A DNA stretch of 64,000 bases from Puffinus mauretanicus (taxonomy: Eukaryota; Chordata; Aves; Procellariiformes; Procellariidae), in the NCBI GenBank assembly GCA_023333565.1, contig JAJKFH010002364.1:2017001-2081000 (forward strand), in the 5' to 3' direction. Positions within the stretch are counted from its first letter, which is position 1. The number at the start of each line of letters is the position of its first letter. Below the pieces are notes generated by a model, which saw only the letters and a program-made list of their open reading frames with translations, was not told the origin of the DNA and did not search any database. A program made the translations under genes and the position numbers. Below, in pieces: positions 23,431 through 34,550 of this stretch.

Positions 23431-24419
23431 ACTTTTATTACAGAGGGTTCTAAGTGTCTTGAGATCCAGGGCTAAAATTCAGTTTTCCATTGTGTATGCA
23501 AAGAATCCCACTTGGCTAGCCATACGAGTAAAAGGAAGAGTTTGCCCTCCAATGGTCTGAAGTCTTCCACAAATGGAAAATATGATTATCAATGTCCTTG
23601 TGACACATTCATGTATTTTGTATTCTGATTGATAGAGAAATATTGTATAAGTGACTAGAAAAAGAGAAAATTTAATCTTAGGGCTTTGAGTGCTGCACTT
23701 TTTAATTAATGATCAAGTGACAATGATCAAACATAACAGACAGGATGCAAAACTTTAAAGTAGATGTGGTCAGACTAATGAAACAAACTACCTCTTTAAT
23801 TATGTATTCTGAAAACACACAGGTCATTTAAGTTTCTTTTACTTTGTTGTACTGTAAGGGGAGATGCACCCAGTTTAATTGTGTCCCATTGATTTTTTTT
23901 CAGCTTTTGTGAAATAAGCCTTGTTTGGCATAATGAAACTTTTGTTTTCTTCAGCTCTTCTATATTGTCTCTTTTAAAAAATTCACCATTTACTCCTCTG
24001 CACTGAGCAAAAATCTTTCCTTAAAAATGAGGAAAGCACAATGCCCTCTATTTCTGAAATCATTAGAATTGACTTTTAGACAATCAATGTGTTAAATGAT
24101 GTAATTATCCAATGGTCCTTTCCCCATTTAAACCAGTTTGAAAGTTAAAGGTTTGTTTTAGATCAATTCCAACCACTTTGTGTGCAAATTACACAACTGC
24201 CTTTTCCTTAACTTATCTCACAAATCCAATTCAATAGAGGCATGTCCGTGTAAAATGGTTCTCTGATAATGAGTAATTCTGAGCGGGAATACCAGCTTGT
24301 CTAAAGATGGGGAAAAGCCCTGACTACCGAATATAATATATTTAAGCCAGAACCAAGTTCGACAGAAGTTACTAGCAACAACCCCATTGATTTAGAATTT
24401 TCCTTTGTATGTGTAGGAC
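23431..24419. other. AT-rich non-coding DNA, possible conserved segment at 24050-24320
   Basis: Within 24050-24320 the sequence is complex and repeat-free, with ATGATGTAATTATCC, CAAATTACACAAC and CTGATAATGAGTAATTC words. The rest shows nothing recognisable. Confidence 0.3.
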
Positions 24420-25330
24420 ATAGAGCTTTATTGGGATGGTCTCAGGCTCCAGAGCAGACTTTGTAGTGTAGACTCAACGTCTGCAGTTGACTCCCACCTA
24501 TGATGAGATAAATGTCACCCTCAGGGTCAATAAGCCTCCTTGACAGAAGCTCACTGCTCTTGTCAGAAAGTCGCTTGGGACATGACACAGCTGCCCCCAA
24601 GTATGGGTGCTATTTCAGGCATCCTCAGGGCAGCCACGAGTGGCTGCTAGCTATGGTGCCAGACCCATGAGACACCTGCTGCCATCCAGAGAAGCATCTG
24701 GAGGGCATGTGGGACTTGTGAAATGACACTGGGTGCTTATGTTTTGGCTACAGAAAGTGAACCCCTGCTGTTGAGGGCCCTGGCTGTTTTGCTGCAGCAT
24801 CTCAGGTACGAGGTGCTAGGCTGCTGCTACAGAACGAATGCAGGAACCTTGTGATGGAAGCCATCATCACGGAATGACATTTGTGGTACCAAGCATGTTC
24901 ATAAGAAATGTGTCGAGGCCAGCTGCTACCCATCCAAACCCTTAAGTCATACTTGAGCACTGTGTTCTAGTCAGCTGGATTTCCCTGGCGTAGCTTGCTG
25001 GGGAATGACACTGAAGTGGACTATGGCAGGTTTTGCTGGTCTTTTCTCTCCCATTTCCCTGCTGCCAGGTCCCTCTTTTCTGTTGCTGTGTAAGCTCTTA
25101 GTGCAAAACCTGCCCTGGCTTGAGGAGGTCCCAGTCTAGTCTAGGCTGCTACTGTGCAAGTGATAATAGGACTGCTGCATGGTGAAAGCCCACATTTCAT
25201 GGTGGGCTTACACGTGCAGACATGCAGAGTCTTTAGTGCAGTGCAATGCTTGGTCTGAAGAGAGAATTTATCCCCATCTAATACCTAAGACAATGCAGGG
25301 ATCTGCGTGCCTCAGATTGTTTTAGATGGT
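24420..25330. other. More GC-rich non-coding block
   Basis: About 900 bp that is visibly richer in G and C than the flanks and nearly devoid of longer ORFs. Words such as TTTGTAGTGTAGACTCAACG (24461-24480) recall the TAGTGTAGAC ends of old amniote DNA transposons, and GAAAGCCCACATTTCATGGTGGGCTT (25185-25210 region) contains a short inverted repeat (AGCCCAC/GTGGGCT). It may be a patchwork of old repeats; no family can be named. Confidence 0.3.
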
Positions 25331-28134
25331 GGAAGCTGTCAGTTGATTAGACAGTAAGGACTAGGTGTAAATGAGGACAAAATACTTTTGAGTTAAAAAA
25401 ACATCTGGTGCTAATTGTGTATGTTTTTATTTATTTAGATTTAATTATTGAAACATGAATTGTCAATTGTCTAGCATGTATCTCTTGACCAAGGGGAACA
25501 ACATTCACATTGTGTTAGATACATAGTCAAGCATACATATAGAAGTAAATTATGTGGAAACAAAGATTTTCATAGCTTCATTAGCATAGACTAACAAAGG
25601 CTCAGGCCTGCAGGATACTGTACCCACTTGGCTTCACAGAGTTGTGTATAAAATTGGACCCCTACCTACCAGGTACATCTTATAGAGCTGTGTCTGAGCT
25701 CTTTGCTGTGTACTGAAAACATACATCCTTTGCATGTTACCTAGAGTGAAGTATGATGAGAATCTCAAGTTTTGTATTTCTTCCTTGGTTTTATGTGTAC
25801 ACTTACTGCATAATCCTAAAATTGCAATAATATCCTGCCCCACTTTACTAGATATATTAATTATATTTCTCCCCCTTAATGGGCTGCTCGCTTTATGGTT
25901 TGGGGACACAAAAGTAAATTTTAAAATCAATTATACAATTACATATGTAGCAATAACAGAGCACAGAGCTAATCGTCTTTGGGTCAGGACTATAACCTTC
26001 TCATAATGCGGGTTTCATTAGGGTAAGGTCTATTATTGCAAAGAATTACAGAAATAATGGGAGTGGGTGTATTCAGCAAGAAATAACAAATGAGGGTCTT
26101 TCCTAGATAAGAGAAGCTGTTTGCTGGCTGCAGTGTGATAGCAGGCCCCTATAGTGTATGTAAATTGATAGGGTCAACTTCCCTTGGTGTATGCAATGCA
26201 CAGTGTACAAGAATTAATTTCCGTATCATTTTGGAGAATGGCAGGAGGAGGGCTTCCAATTATCACTCATCATTGGATATAACCGAGCTGAACTGCAGAG
26301 CCAAGTGTATGAAAAAGACTGCAAGGAGACATGTGAAATGGGCTAAACACTCGTAGTATAGCACGCTTGAGCCATTATGCACATAATGTTTTCTGTTATC
26401 TATAGGGTTTGTAGCAGAAACGGTAGTTGCCTTTGTGCATTGTCTTAGGCGTGCCTTTGAAGAATGTGCTTTCTAATACTATTTGTAAAAAAAATTTGCA
26501 CATCACTTGCAAATATTCACCATTCTTGTATGTGAACTTGGGTTTAATACAGCCAGTAATGTAAGCTTTACACTGTCTTTGTTTCACAGTGGGAAGATGA
26601 TCTTTATGCCAGGTAAAGGATGTGCTCTTCAAAAGCACCTAAGCATCAAAACCTCAAAAATTTTAGTTCTAAATATGGGAGGTTGATGTTCATATACCTT
26701 TGAGGTTCTGGAAGCATAAAGTTAATTCAGCATTAATGATCTTGAATATCATAGATGGTCTCATAATTTTACACTCAGCAGCTTGCCCAACTCCTGACCT
26801 ACCATTGGACTATGCAGCTTCCCTTCAAAGTGAATCACTACCTTCTCCTGGTGTACATAGCCCTGATGTGAATGGGGATGGGAAGGCAAAGGCTATCCCC
26901 TTTCCAGATAAACGATGGCATTTGCAGGGGGCAGGCTGGGAAGGCATTATCTCTTCTACGTAGCTTATGCCATCCCCCAGCTCCTTAAAATATCTGCGTG
27001 GGGTTGAGATGCCACGTTGCTGTGTTGGGGACTGTGGGATGAGGGCTACTCAGCCTATATATAGCATTGAGTCGGTGACTGTTATACATTTCAGAAGCTT
27101 CTTAACACAGGGATTACAAACTGTTGTAAAAATACCATGAGTATAAACAAGGATCAGCTTAATTATAATTTAATAGGGCTTCCTATTAAATTCCTTGTCT
27201 TACCTTTCTTCTTTGACCTGATGGAACATCACTGCTTAGTAATTACCTGCAGTGTTTGTTAATGCTGCCTCTGAGCAGCGTGTATGGCAAAAATTTGATT
27301 TCATACTCAAAGAAGAAATTTCAAAAAAATGTCTCTGTGGTTCCTAGGCAACGTTGAGAGCAGTATACGAAAGTGATGATTTGAAATAATATTTGTGGGA
27401 GTGGATTCACTAATACCTTGTAAAACTATTTTCACTTTGAAGTGGTTAATTAATGAGAATACAAGAGCCTGTATGGAAGTTTTTTTGTCATTTCTGGCAA
27501 TCTTCCCCTCCCTCTCAAATGACCAAATCCAATGCTTGGCCCTTAGCTGCCACTCCTTCACTTCCCTTGGACCAGTGGCAGTGTACCTCCAGGGCTGCTG
27601 TAGGCAGCAGAGGCAGCTGAGCAGGCAGCTCACCCCTCCACACAGGTGGACCTGTGATTTCTTGAAAGGTGACCATGAAAGATAAATAAGAAAGGAAGAT
27701 TATTGTCAGCATGTTTAATTTTGCTCTTGAGATCTCTGACTTCCAATGTGAAAATTCAAAGTGATCTCCAAATGGGACAACGTTCTAGAGATCTGTGTTC
27801 TCTTGCAGCCGCATGAGTCTTGGGTTTTCCCTCCTGTAGCTGTTGACAGCCTGGTTTTGTCTTACTGACAGCATCTTGTTACGGCTGGGGCTGGAGCTGA
27901 ATACCATTTGGGGTTGAAGCCTTTGGGCAGAGTTGCAGGTACAAGGTTATGATCTTGTTGCTCACACCCCATGCATTGTGGGCAGCATCTGGCAGTGTAA
28001 CAGTGAAAACAAAATTGCTTGCATTTTCTCTCTACCCATTTAATGGGGAGACCTGAAATAGCAATAAGATTGAAGATTGTAGGAACATAGAGCTGTATGG
28101 AGAATACCTATTTTCACCTGAAACCAAGCATGAG
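25331..28134. other. Non-coding DNA with two candidate conserved segments
   Basis: Segments of complex, repeat-free sequence are seen at about 25900-26480 and 27050-27360. The second ends in GTTCCTAGGCAAC (27340-27352), whose complement GTTGCC-TA-GGAAC resembles an RFX X-box with one good half-site. Overlapping ORFs on both strands around 27.3-27.7 kb look like chance. Confidence 0.3.
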
Positions 28135-28178
28135 AAGTTCCCATACTAACTGGGAACTTACTAAGTTCCCATACTAAC
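28135..28178. repeat. Direct 16-bp duplication with an inverted copy between
   Basis: AAGTTCCCATACTAAC occurs exactly at 28135-28150 and again at 28163-28178, a 28-bp period. The spacer begins TGGGAACTT (28151-28159), the exact inverse complement of the AAGTTCCCA that opens each copy. This arrangement, a direct repeat with an inverted core between the copies, is the pattern expected from replication slippage or template switching at a hairpin. Confidence 0.9.
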
Positions 28179-28404
28179 ATAGTCCTATTGGAAAGTAGGT
28201 CAGCCAGTCCTGATTTTGCTAGTTGCCAGCCAAAATAATTGCGAATGTCAGAAGCACAGCTCATCTGGTTGTTAGCCTCCAAGGCAGCAAAATATGAAGC
28301 AAGAAGGACATGATCTCATGCTAATTTTACATTCTTTCTTAGTCTCAATGTCTATGACATTTATTTATTGTACTTACGGTAAGACAGTGATGGTGGTTAT
28401 GTGT

Positions 28405-28680
28405 ATGACCAGAGTGGGTTAGACCAAAAGCCCATCTACCTTATGTCCCATCCCTGGCAGTGATCAGTGTCTGTGTCTAAGGATGAGGAAAAAAGAGGGC
28501 AAAGATGATGCGCTGTCTCATTAGGAAATGAGACATCATTTCCTACCATCATCCGGTGGTCTCATTAGGAAATACTGCTACCATCCGGTGGCCTGACTTA
28601 GGACTTGCCATGCCACAGGTGGTATCTTTGGGCTTAACAGCCTTGACAGATTTTTTTTTCTACTAAATTGCCAAAACTTC
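28405..28680 (+). repeat. Old amniote interspersed repeat (family uncertain)
   Basis: GTGGGTTAGACCAAAAGCCC, then ATCTACCTTATGTCCCATCC and CTGGCAGTGATCAG, resemble a dispersed repeat frequent in birds and turtles with the pattern GGGTCAGACCAAAGGTCCAT, CTAGCCCAGTATCCTGTCTC, CAACAGTGGCCA. The downstream part, TTAGGACTTGCCATGCCACA, GGTGGTATCTTTGGGCTTAA, CAGCCTTGACAGATTTT, also fits the same repeat (GACTTCC...AGAGGTTGTATCTTTG...TAGCCTTTGACAGA). I recall this repeat but not its registered name. Its middle is rearranged by a local duplication (28516-28591). Confidence 0.55.
28516..28591. repeat. Imperfect tandem duplication with a 9-bp hairpin
   Basis: Unit 1 (28516-28559, 44 bp) and unit 2 (28560-28591, 32 bp) both start TCTCATTAGGAAAT and both end ACCATCCGGTGG or ATCATCCGGTGG. 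Unit 1 has an extra segment that makes a perfect inverted repeat: AGGAAATGA (28523-28531), loop GACA, then TCATTTCCT (28536-28544). Confidence 0.88.
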
Positions 28681-29939
28681 CATTATTCTGTGTGAAGTAT
28701 GATCTAGTGGGATGGTATAAGAAGGCTTAGCTCCAGTGGAAAAAGAAAGAAAGTACTTACACATTGTAAAAGGCTTGTTTCCTAGGATATATGCACAAAA
28801 GGCCAACACAGGGGTCAGGCGAAGTGTCTTCTGTGAGTTTCTTCTGAACATGGTCCTTTTAGATGGTGGCTTCAGTAGCAGAGGACAGGGCACATGTCTG
28901 ATGGCCCTGAGTTCTGTGCAGATGGATTGTTCGCAGGATGCAGCTGCCAAGGTAAGAAGCATGTATGAATTTCGATTCCTTGGGTGATTTGTATTTGTCT
29001 GCCTTGGACTGCTTTTCACAGCGATGGCAAAAGCCATATCCTCTGTTGTACAATGATCCATCTGCTAAACATCAAGTCTCTCATTTGATACGTGGTGCAT
29101 TACAGCACCTTGGTGAACTAGCTGAAAGGATGCTCTTAATCTGGCAAAACAAGGTCTTCCCTCAATTTTAGAAACAGCTGGCATTTCAAAGATGAAATTA
29201 AATAAATAAATATTTGAAAAGCAAAGCAGCCTAAGGACTTAGAAATGTTAAGTTCAGCAAATAAAAATACCTTTCTGTAATGGACATATATGCAACAACA
29301 TCTGTATATGACACTATCTATATTCATATTCATAGCATAGCCATAATGATATATATATAATTTAGTTTTCTCTCCCCAATATATGCATGTATTTTACAAA
29401 ACTGTGGTTTTTTGCAACAGATAAAAACCATGGCTCTGTCATGACAAATTTCTTATTGAAGCCCAAATTTAGGAAGACATTTAAATATATACTTAATTTT
29501 GAATACATTTTTTCTGCTTCTTCACTTCATTAAAATTACCTGCATTCTTTAAATTAGAAATGCACTTAGGTATCTGGTTGAATTTGGGCCTAAGTTGTTA
29601 ATTTTTCGATTAATTGTTTTGAATTTTCAATGTGAGGCCATAACAAACAGCAGATTTTTGCTTATCGAATGTGATACATCATTAAATGAAATTTAATGAT
29701 GCGATCCTAGTGGTTCAGAGCAGTAAGTACTCTTCCGAGTTTTTCATCAGGCAAAATTTAAGATACACTGACATTTGCAGGTCTTTTAGACTGATAACTA
29801 TCTGAAAATGACTTACTAAAACCACCTTAGCTATAAATGCAGCAAAAGTAGCTAAATACACCGGTTTAGAAAGCTTAATATAACTTAATCCTGGCATCTT
29901 TTTATAACATCCTAAAATACTTTGCAACATGGAGTCAAG
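28681..29939. other. Unique non-coding DNA
   Basis: The longest non-CR1 ORF after 19.5 kb lies here (28663-29061, minus, 132 codons), with ORFs overlapping it in two other frames. It has no recognisable domain. A good splice-donor-like AAGGTAAG occurs at about 28949 on the plus strand. ATATATATATAATTT at 29350-29361 is a short AT run. Confidence 0.35.
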
Positions 29940-30310
29940 GTTTTCTTTTCTTAAAACCCTATTATGAAGAAAGTTAATTTCACTTTAAAGTCGGAGGCCT
30001 TACCTACCCGGCTGCATTACCAGTCCTCTGACAGGCCTATTCAGCCGGGCCCTGCTGATATGTTGTAGAGATTTGAAAGTAAAGAATTGCAAGAAGTGCA
30101 ATTTAATCCCAAAGTCATTACCTAAATGCTGAGATAGGATGGGGATTACCACCAATGTAAATGAGATATGAGACAGCCAATGGATTAGGGCACCCTTTCT
30201 TTAGGATGACTTCAGCAAATAGGCTAAGATAAGGAAATCTTTGTAATTACATGGAGCTACACTGGTCAATTCTGACTTTTAAATACTGAGGCGCTGGAGA
30301 AAAGGAAAAA
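29940..30310. other. Candidate conserved non-coding segment
   Basis: Complex sequence without recognisable repeats. A GC-rich 8-bp inverted repeat (CCCGGCTG at 30007-30014, CAGCCGGG at 30042-30049) stands out in otherwise AT-rich DNA. TTTGTAATTACATGG (about 30239-30253) contains a palindromic homeodomain-type site. Confidence 0.3.
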
Positions 30311-31232
30311 ACCCCTACATATGTTATTCTGTGCAATATTAAGTAATTCCTTTCTAATTCTACACAATCAATAGAAGAACATCACACCAAATGAAAAGAT
30401 GAGGGCTGCCTACATGTCCTTTTGTGACTGGTATCATTCCATCATTTTTGGTAATATCATTTCCAAATTAAATTTTATGGTCCATTACATACTAGCTCAA
30501 ACACTTTTCTAATGGAATCTTAAATGGAACTGACTTGCTTTGCGTGGGGTTTGTCTCTCAGTTAAGATGTTATTTAGTTCTAATTATCAGATAATGAACT
30601 CAGGAAATTTAATTTTTAATATTTATATGTCAAAAGTCCATTGTACTTTGGTTAAAGGCTTTAAATTAAAAATTAACATGGACAGAATACTAATTGAATA
30701 TTTTCCCTATCTATAAGAGTGAGAAATGAGTTACATAGTTCCCAGATTAGCTTGTTACACTGCAACTGTTTACTTAAAAACTTAATTTAGTCTTCAGAAA
30801 TAAATCACAAATAAGGAGATCCAGGAAAATGAACCTGAGAAGCTTTAGGTATATAAGCTTAAAGTGCATCATGTCTTTATATGCATTGTCTCAGCTTCAT
30901 ATCTATAAGCCATTGTTCAGATGTGTATGTATATTTACTGCATATGTAAACGTCTGTGCATTTATGCAGTTTCCTAATCATACTGGTTCTTTTTATGGGT
31001 GTTCTCTCCATTTACACTTTCTCCCCCTGCCCGCTTTCACTCCTCATTTCCTTCTTAACAAAAAATGTAAATCGGATTTTTTTTTATTATCCTTTCACAT
31101 TTCAGAGCAAGCTGTGTCAGGAAAATAACTGCAGAAACAAGAAAAGGATATTTCTTTGAACTTAAAAGTTTCAACAGGTGCCTGACCAGTTGTATGTCCT
31201 CAATTTGCCTCTCTGATCTTTCTGTTGGTGTC
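30311..31232. other. AT-rich unique DNA
   Basis: Rich in TTAAAT and ATTTAA words with no assigned repeat. Overlapping ORFs around 30.83-31.16 kb are rich in Phe, Leu and Ser, as expected from AT-rich DNA, and are not supported as genes. Confidence 0.4.
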
Positions 31233-31362
31233 TCGTGGTTACTGGACTGCACTGGAACTGGGGAAAACTGGGTTCAATTCTTTCTCCTGCTACTGTCTAC
31301 CTGGATGACCAGGGATAAGTCCGGTAAAGTATGAGGATGAGAAAGGACTGTTTCCATACCTT
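31233..31362 (+). repeat. MIR-like tRNA-derived SINE, ancient
   Basis: The order of blocks matches the amniote MIR/CORE-SINE plan: a tRNA-like head GTGGTTACTGGACTGC, then CTGGGTTCAATTC as box B (31268-31280), then CTCCTGCTACTGTCTACCTG, GATGACCAGGGATAAGTCC (compare the usual TGTGACCTTGGGCAAGTC), and TTTCCATACCTTG near the 3' side. Pol III would have transcribed the parent. The copy is too decayed to be active. Confidence 0.6.
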
Positions 31363-31680
31363 GCTATCATAGTAGACCCTGGTGACTGAGCTAAAGCCTC
31401 TGCAAACCGTGTATAACGGAGAGTGACCTTCATCAGAACAGATCCACACCAGAGAGTATGCAACCTACGTTCAATGGCAGAAAGCACAGAGATTGAAGGT
31501 GAGTGCTAATCTTGCCTGCATCAGTGTTTGGGTCCTTTTATTCCCTTTGCTAAAGGAGGACTAATCTGGAATTGACCTTCTCCTAAAACTTCAATTTCTT
31601 CCCAAGAAAGGGAGCAGGGGGAAATAAGTTAAAAATTATTTGTACTCAGACCTGAAGTAGGTACCAACTCCCCTCTTTTT
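31363..31680. other. Short non-coding gap between SINE fossils
   Basis: No recognised feature; contains a splice-like GGTGAGTGC at about 31498-31506, with no exon support. Confidence 0.35.
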
Positions 31681-31742
31681 GCGTAGTGGCTTAGTGGTTA
31701 GGGCGTTTGCTTCAAGGTGAGAGACTTGGGCTGAAAAGTAGG
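31681..31742 (+). repeat. tRNA-derived SINE head (degraded)
   Basis: GTGGCTTAGTGGTTAGGGCG (31685-31704) is an excellent box A sequence (TGGCTTAGTGG-type) followed by TTTGCTTCAAGGTGAGAG and a decayed box B (ACTTGGGCTGAAAAG). This is the 5' head of a tRNA-related SINE such as MIR. It is not a tRNA gene: there is no acceptor stem or intact T arm. Confidence 0.5.
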
Positions 31743-31814
31743 GTATTTTGGGTCCTATCAAATGAACAGTTTGGGCATATTATCTCAAGACTGTTTAGTT
31801 TGATATTCTTAAAC

Positions 31815-32158
31815 TATTGTTCAGCTTGGAGAAAAGAGGGCTGAATGGGGATATTATTGCTGATTTCAGCTACCTAATGAGGGTTGTAGAGAAGAGAGAG
31901 CCAGGTTCTTCTCAGAGGTGTGCAGAGAAAGGATGAAAGGCAACAGACACAAGTGGTAGCAAGGAAAATTTCAATTAAATGTAAGGTTCACAATGATGGT
32001 GATCAAAACTAAACAGGTTTCTCAGAAAGTCTGTAGAGATACTCAACAGTTTCCTGAACAACCTACTCAAAATTCAAAGCCAGCCCTGCTTTGAGCAAGG
32101 AGTTGAATCAGGTGACCTCCAAAGGTCCCTTTCCAAGCAAAGTTATTCTGTGATTCAG
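31815..32158 (+). mobile_element. CR1 LINE 3' end, ancient and decayed
   Basis: CTTGGAGAAAAGAGGGCTGA reads LEKRGLNGDI, equivalent to the [11 protein letters not shown] block of the younger copies, and CAGCTACCTAATGAGGG to the following SYL region. The end is CTCCAAAGGTCCCTTTCCAA, then GTTATTCTGTGATTCAG (32142-32158), an old-style CR1 tail. Many substitutions and gaps are present and no frame survives, so this copy is much older than the three other CR1 copies here. Confidence 0.75.
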
Positions 32159-34393
32159 TTATCCGGGTCCTAAAAGCTGTCTGAACTTTTTAATCGGTGG
32201 GATGTAGACATGTATCAGCAACAGATCCTTTTTAAAACTCATTTTCAAGAAAACTGCATGTAAATAATGTTTTCCAATGTTATTTACCTAGATATGTATA
32301 TCTAAAGTGCATCTGGTATTGTTGGTATGACATGATATATGAGTGCAGATGATGTATCACTTTCCTTTAAAGAGACTGTCAATTATGTGTCAATCATGAT
32401 TAAATTCCCATCTAACCTCTCTGTAGCTCTGATTTACCAAACCAGCCTTGCGAGCTTCTGTCAAAGAAGCAAACTGAAACCAAACAATTCTTCTCCACTT
32501 CCTCCTCCTCTGACATTATCAACAGGAGATATCTGCTCATTCAGATTTTGCTGTCAGATTCTCCACGTGTGAGCTTATGATTACTCCAGTTTCTTTACTG
32601 GAGTTAGTTTTGACTCAGCCCTGGAACTGGGATTGCAGGTTTCACCCGTATGGGCTTTGAAAATTAATTGTTATTGGAAGAGGTAGTTATGCAAAAGGTG
32701 CTTTCCACTGCTTGAATCTAGACTTTATTTGCTAGTGTGGTCTGGGAGCATGCCAGACTTCAAGCCATTCGTAAGTTCTGAGACCTTCATCCACCTTGTC
32801 TCTTTTGGAAGCATGCATTCCAGCAACCACCCTTAGTCTGTGAATGCCTTTGCATTTGTTGATATCAGAGCTTTCTGGGAGCTTCCTCAGGACTCCTGAA
32901 AGGAAGGAATCTGTCATCTTTTCTGACATCTTCAGTGCAAAACCAAATGGCATAATTCACAGATTGACGCTCACCTACCCTGCAAGGAAGTGCACCTATG
33001 GGGCACCACAAGCTCTGGACATGTAAGAAGTCAAAATCAATAGGCTTGACCTAAAAGGCCATGGTTTTGATTGGACCAGCAGTTGTATTAGAGAAAGGCC
33101 ACGATTATTATTGACTCATTTTCTGCTTCAGACCCCACAACCTGAATGATTCCCTATCCCTCTTCTTTTAGTAAAAGCAGGAGTCTTGGCAGGAGGGCAG
33201 ACAAGCCAAAGAAGTGAAACCCTTGGTTTTGCATGAAGCTTCGCACTTCAAATATGCCGTGTGCTCACAAGTGTTGGGCTGGGTTTTGGGCGAGTATACA
33301 GTGCTGGACCATGCATTATCTGCTGACAAGGAAGGACAACACTGTTTAGTAGATTAACCATTATATTTCTTATGGAAAACAATGTTTAGGCTTATATACA
33401 TATGCTGCAATAAGCTGGGATCATAACAGGGGTCAAATGGTATGATGTCTGCTCAGAAGCTTTGCTCTCAGCAAAGCGGGGAGACCATCTGTCCATGGTG
33501 AGACAGGCAATGTTGGAAAGGGGAATCTGATGAGTCTCTCCCATCAGCACAATATGGTATTGGACTGGTTACTCAGAAATCATGGTTTGGAGAATGTCTT
33601 TACCAAAACAGCAGCAGACGCAGGGAGTATGAAGGGATTCTAGCTGATGTCCAGGCAACAGAACATGATCACGATAGGTCTGCCACCACTTTCAGTGTAG
33701 CCTTGGCTCCACAAACACATGCCACGTGCTTTCCCTTCCTACCAGCCTGTAGTAACCCTCTCAGAAACTTATCCAGAATTTGCAAGGTGTTCTGGGATCG
33801 AAGGAGTTATGCATTATAAATCAGTTGTAGGTATTACCATCAGCTGCTGAAAAAAGCATGGCAATGGGAGGAGCCATGGGGAGATAACTGTAGTGTATGT
33901 TAATTATCTTTAGTTAGCTTGTGCTCACTGCTCAGAAGCACATCACCCTGAATCAATTAATATCAGAAGAATGGAGAAGCATAAAAAAGGCACAACCTAT
34001 TATCTCTGCTCTTGAAGACTGCAGTCTGATTCCCCCTCATTCTTCCACTGAGCAAATTTCTTACATCTAATTTCTTTCCAAAGTAAATAAAGAAAATTTC
34101 TTGAAACATATGTTACCTGTGGACAGATAGTTCATTGTTTTTTAAATTGAGTGTATATGTACACATGGGCATGTGTGTTTCTGATGCAGCTGGTACAATA
34201 GAGCTTTCACATTCATTTTTGCTTTTTAATTGAATAGTAAATTAATTTGATTAATAAAAATCCTGGGTAGCTCCTGAATGTGAATTAAAGGCAGGCTAAG
34301 CATATAAATATAATATCTTTCAAACTAGTAATTTTGCAAAGCTTCTTCTAATTTTTCTTTTCCTTTTATTTCCTTAGGGCTGTAGTGGGGATA
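32159..34393. other. Unique non-coding DNA
   Basis: No recognised exon or repeat. An 8-bp stem with a 3-nt loop (GCTTTGCT-CTC-AGCAAAGC) lies at 33459-33477. Confidence 0.4.
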
Positions 34394-34457
34394 CTGTTCT
34401 TAAATGTTTATTTCTGTTCCCAATGCTGTTCTTAAATGTTTATTTCCGTTCTCAATG
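34394..34457. repeat. 32-bp tandem duplication
   Basis: Two adjacent 32-bp units (34394-34425 and 34426-34457) begin CTGTTCTTAAATGTTTATTT and end CAATG, with 30 of 32 positions identical. They lie 93 bp before the boundary of the CR1 insertion. Confidence 0.92.
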
Positions 34458-34550
34458 GCTATTATTTGAATCATTGCCAGCTAGGATATCTTGCAATCAT
34501 TTTGTGCTATTTCTTAGACTCTTTTAATATTATACTCTACTCTTTCTGAG

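Noticed and set aside
28663..29061. 132-codon minus-strand ORF as a host gene
   Set aside because: No domain, no splice-site framing, several overlapping ORFs in other frames, and it runs into an old interspersed repeat.
31681..31742. tRNA gene
   Set aside because: Only the box A region is tRNA-like; acceptor stem, anticodon arm and T arm cannot be folded. Better explained as a SINE head.
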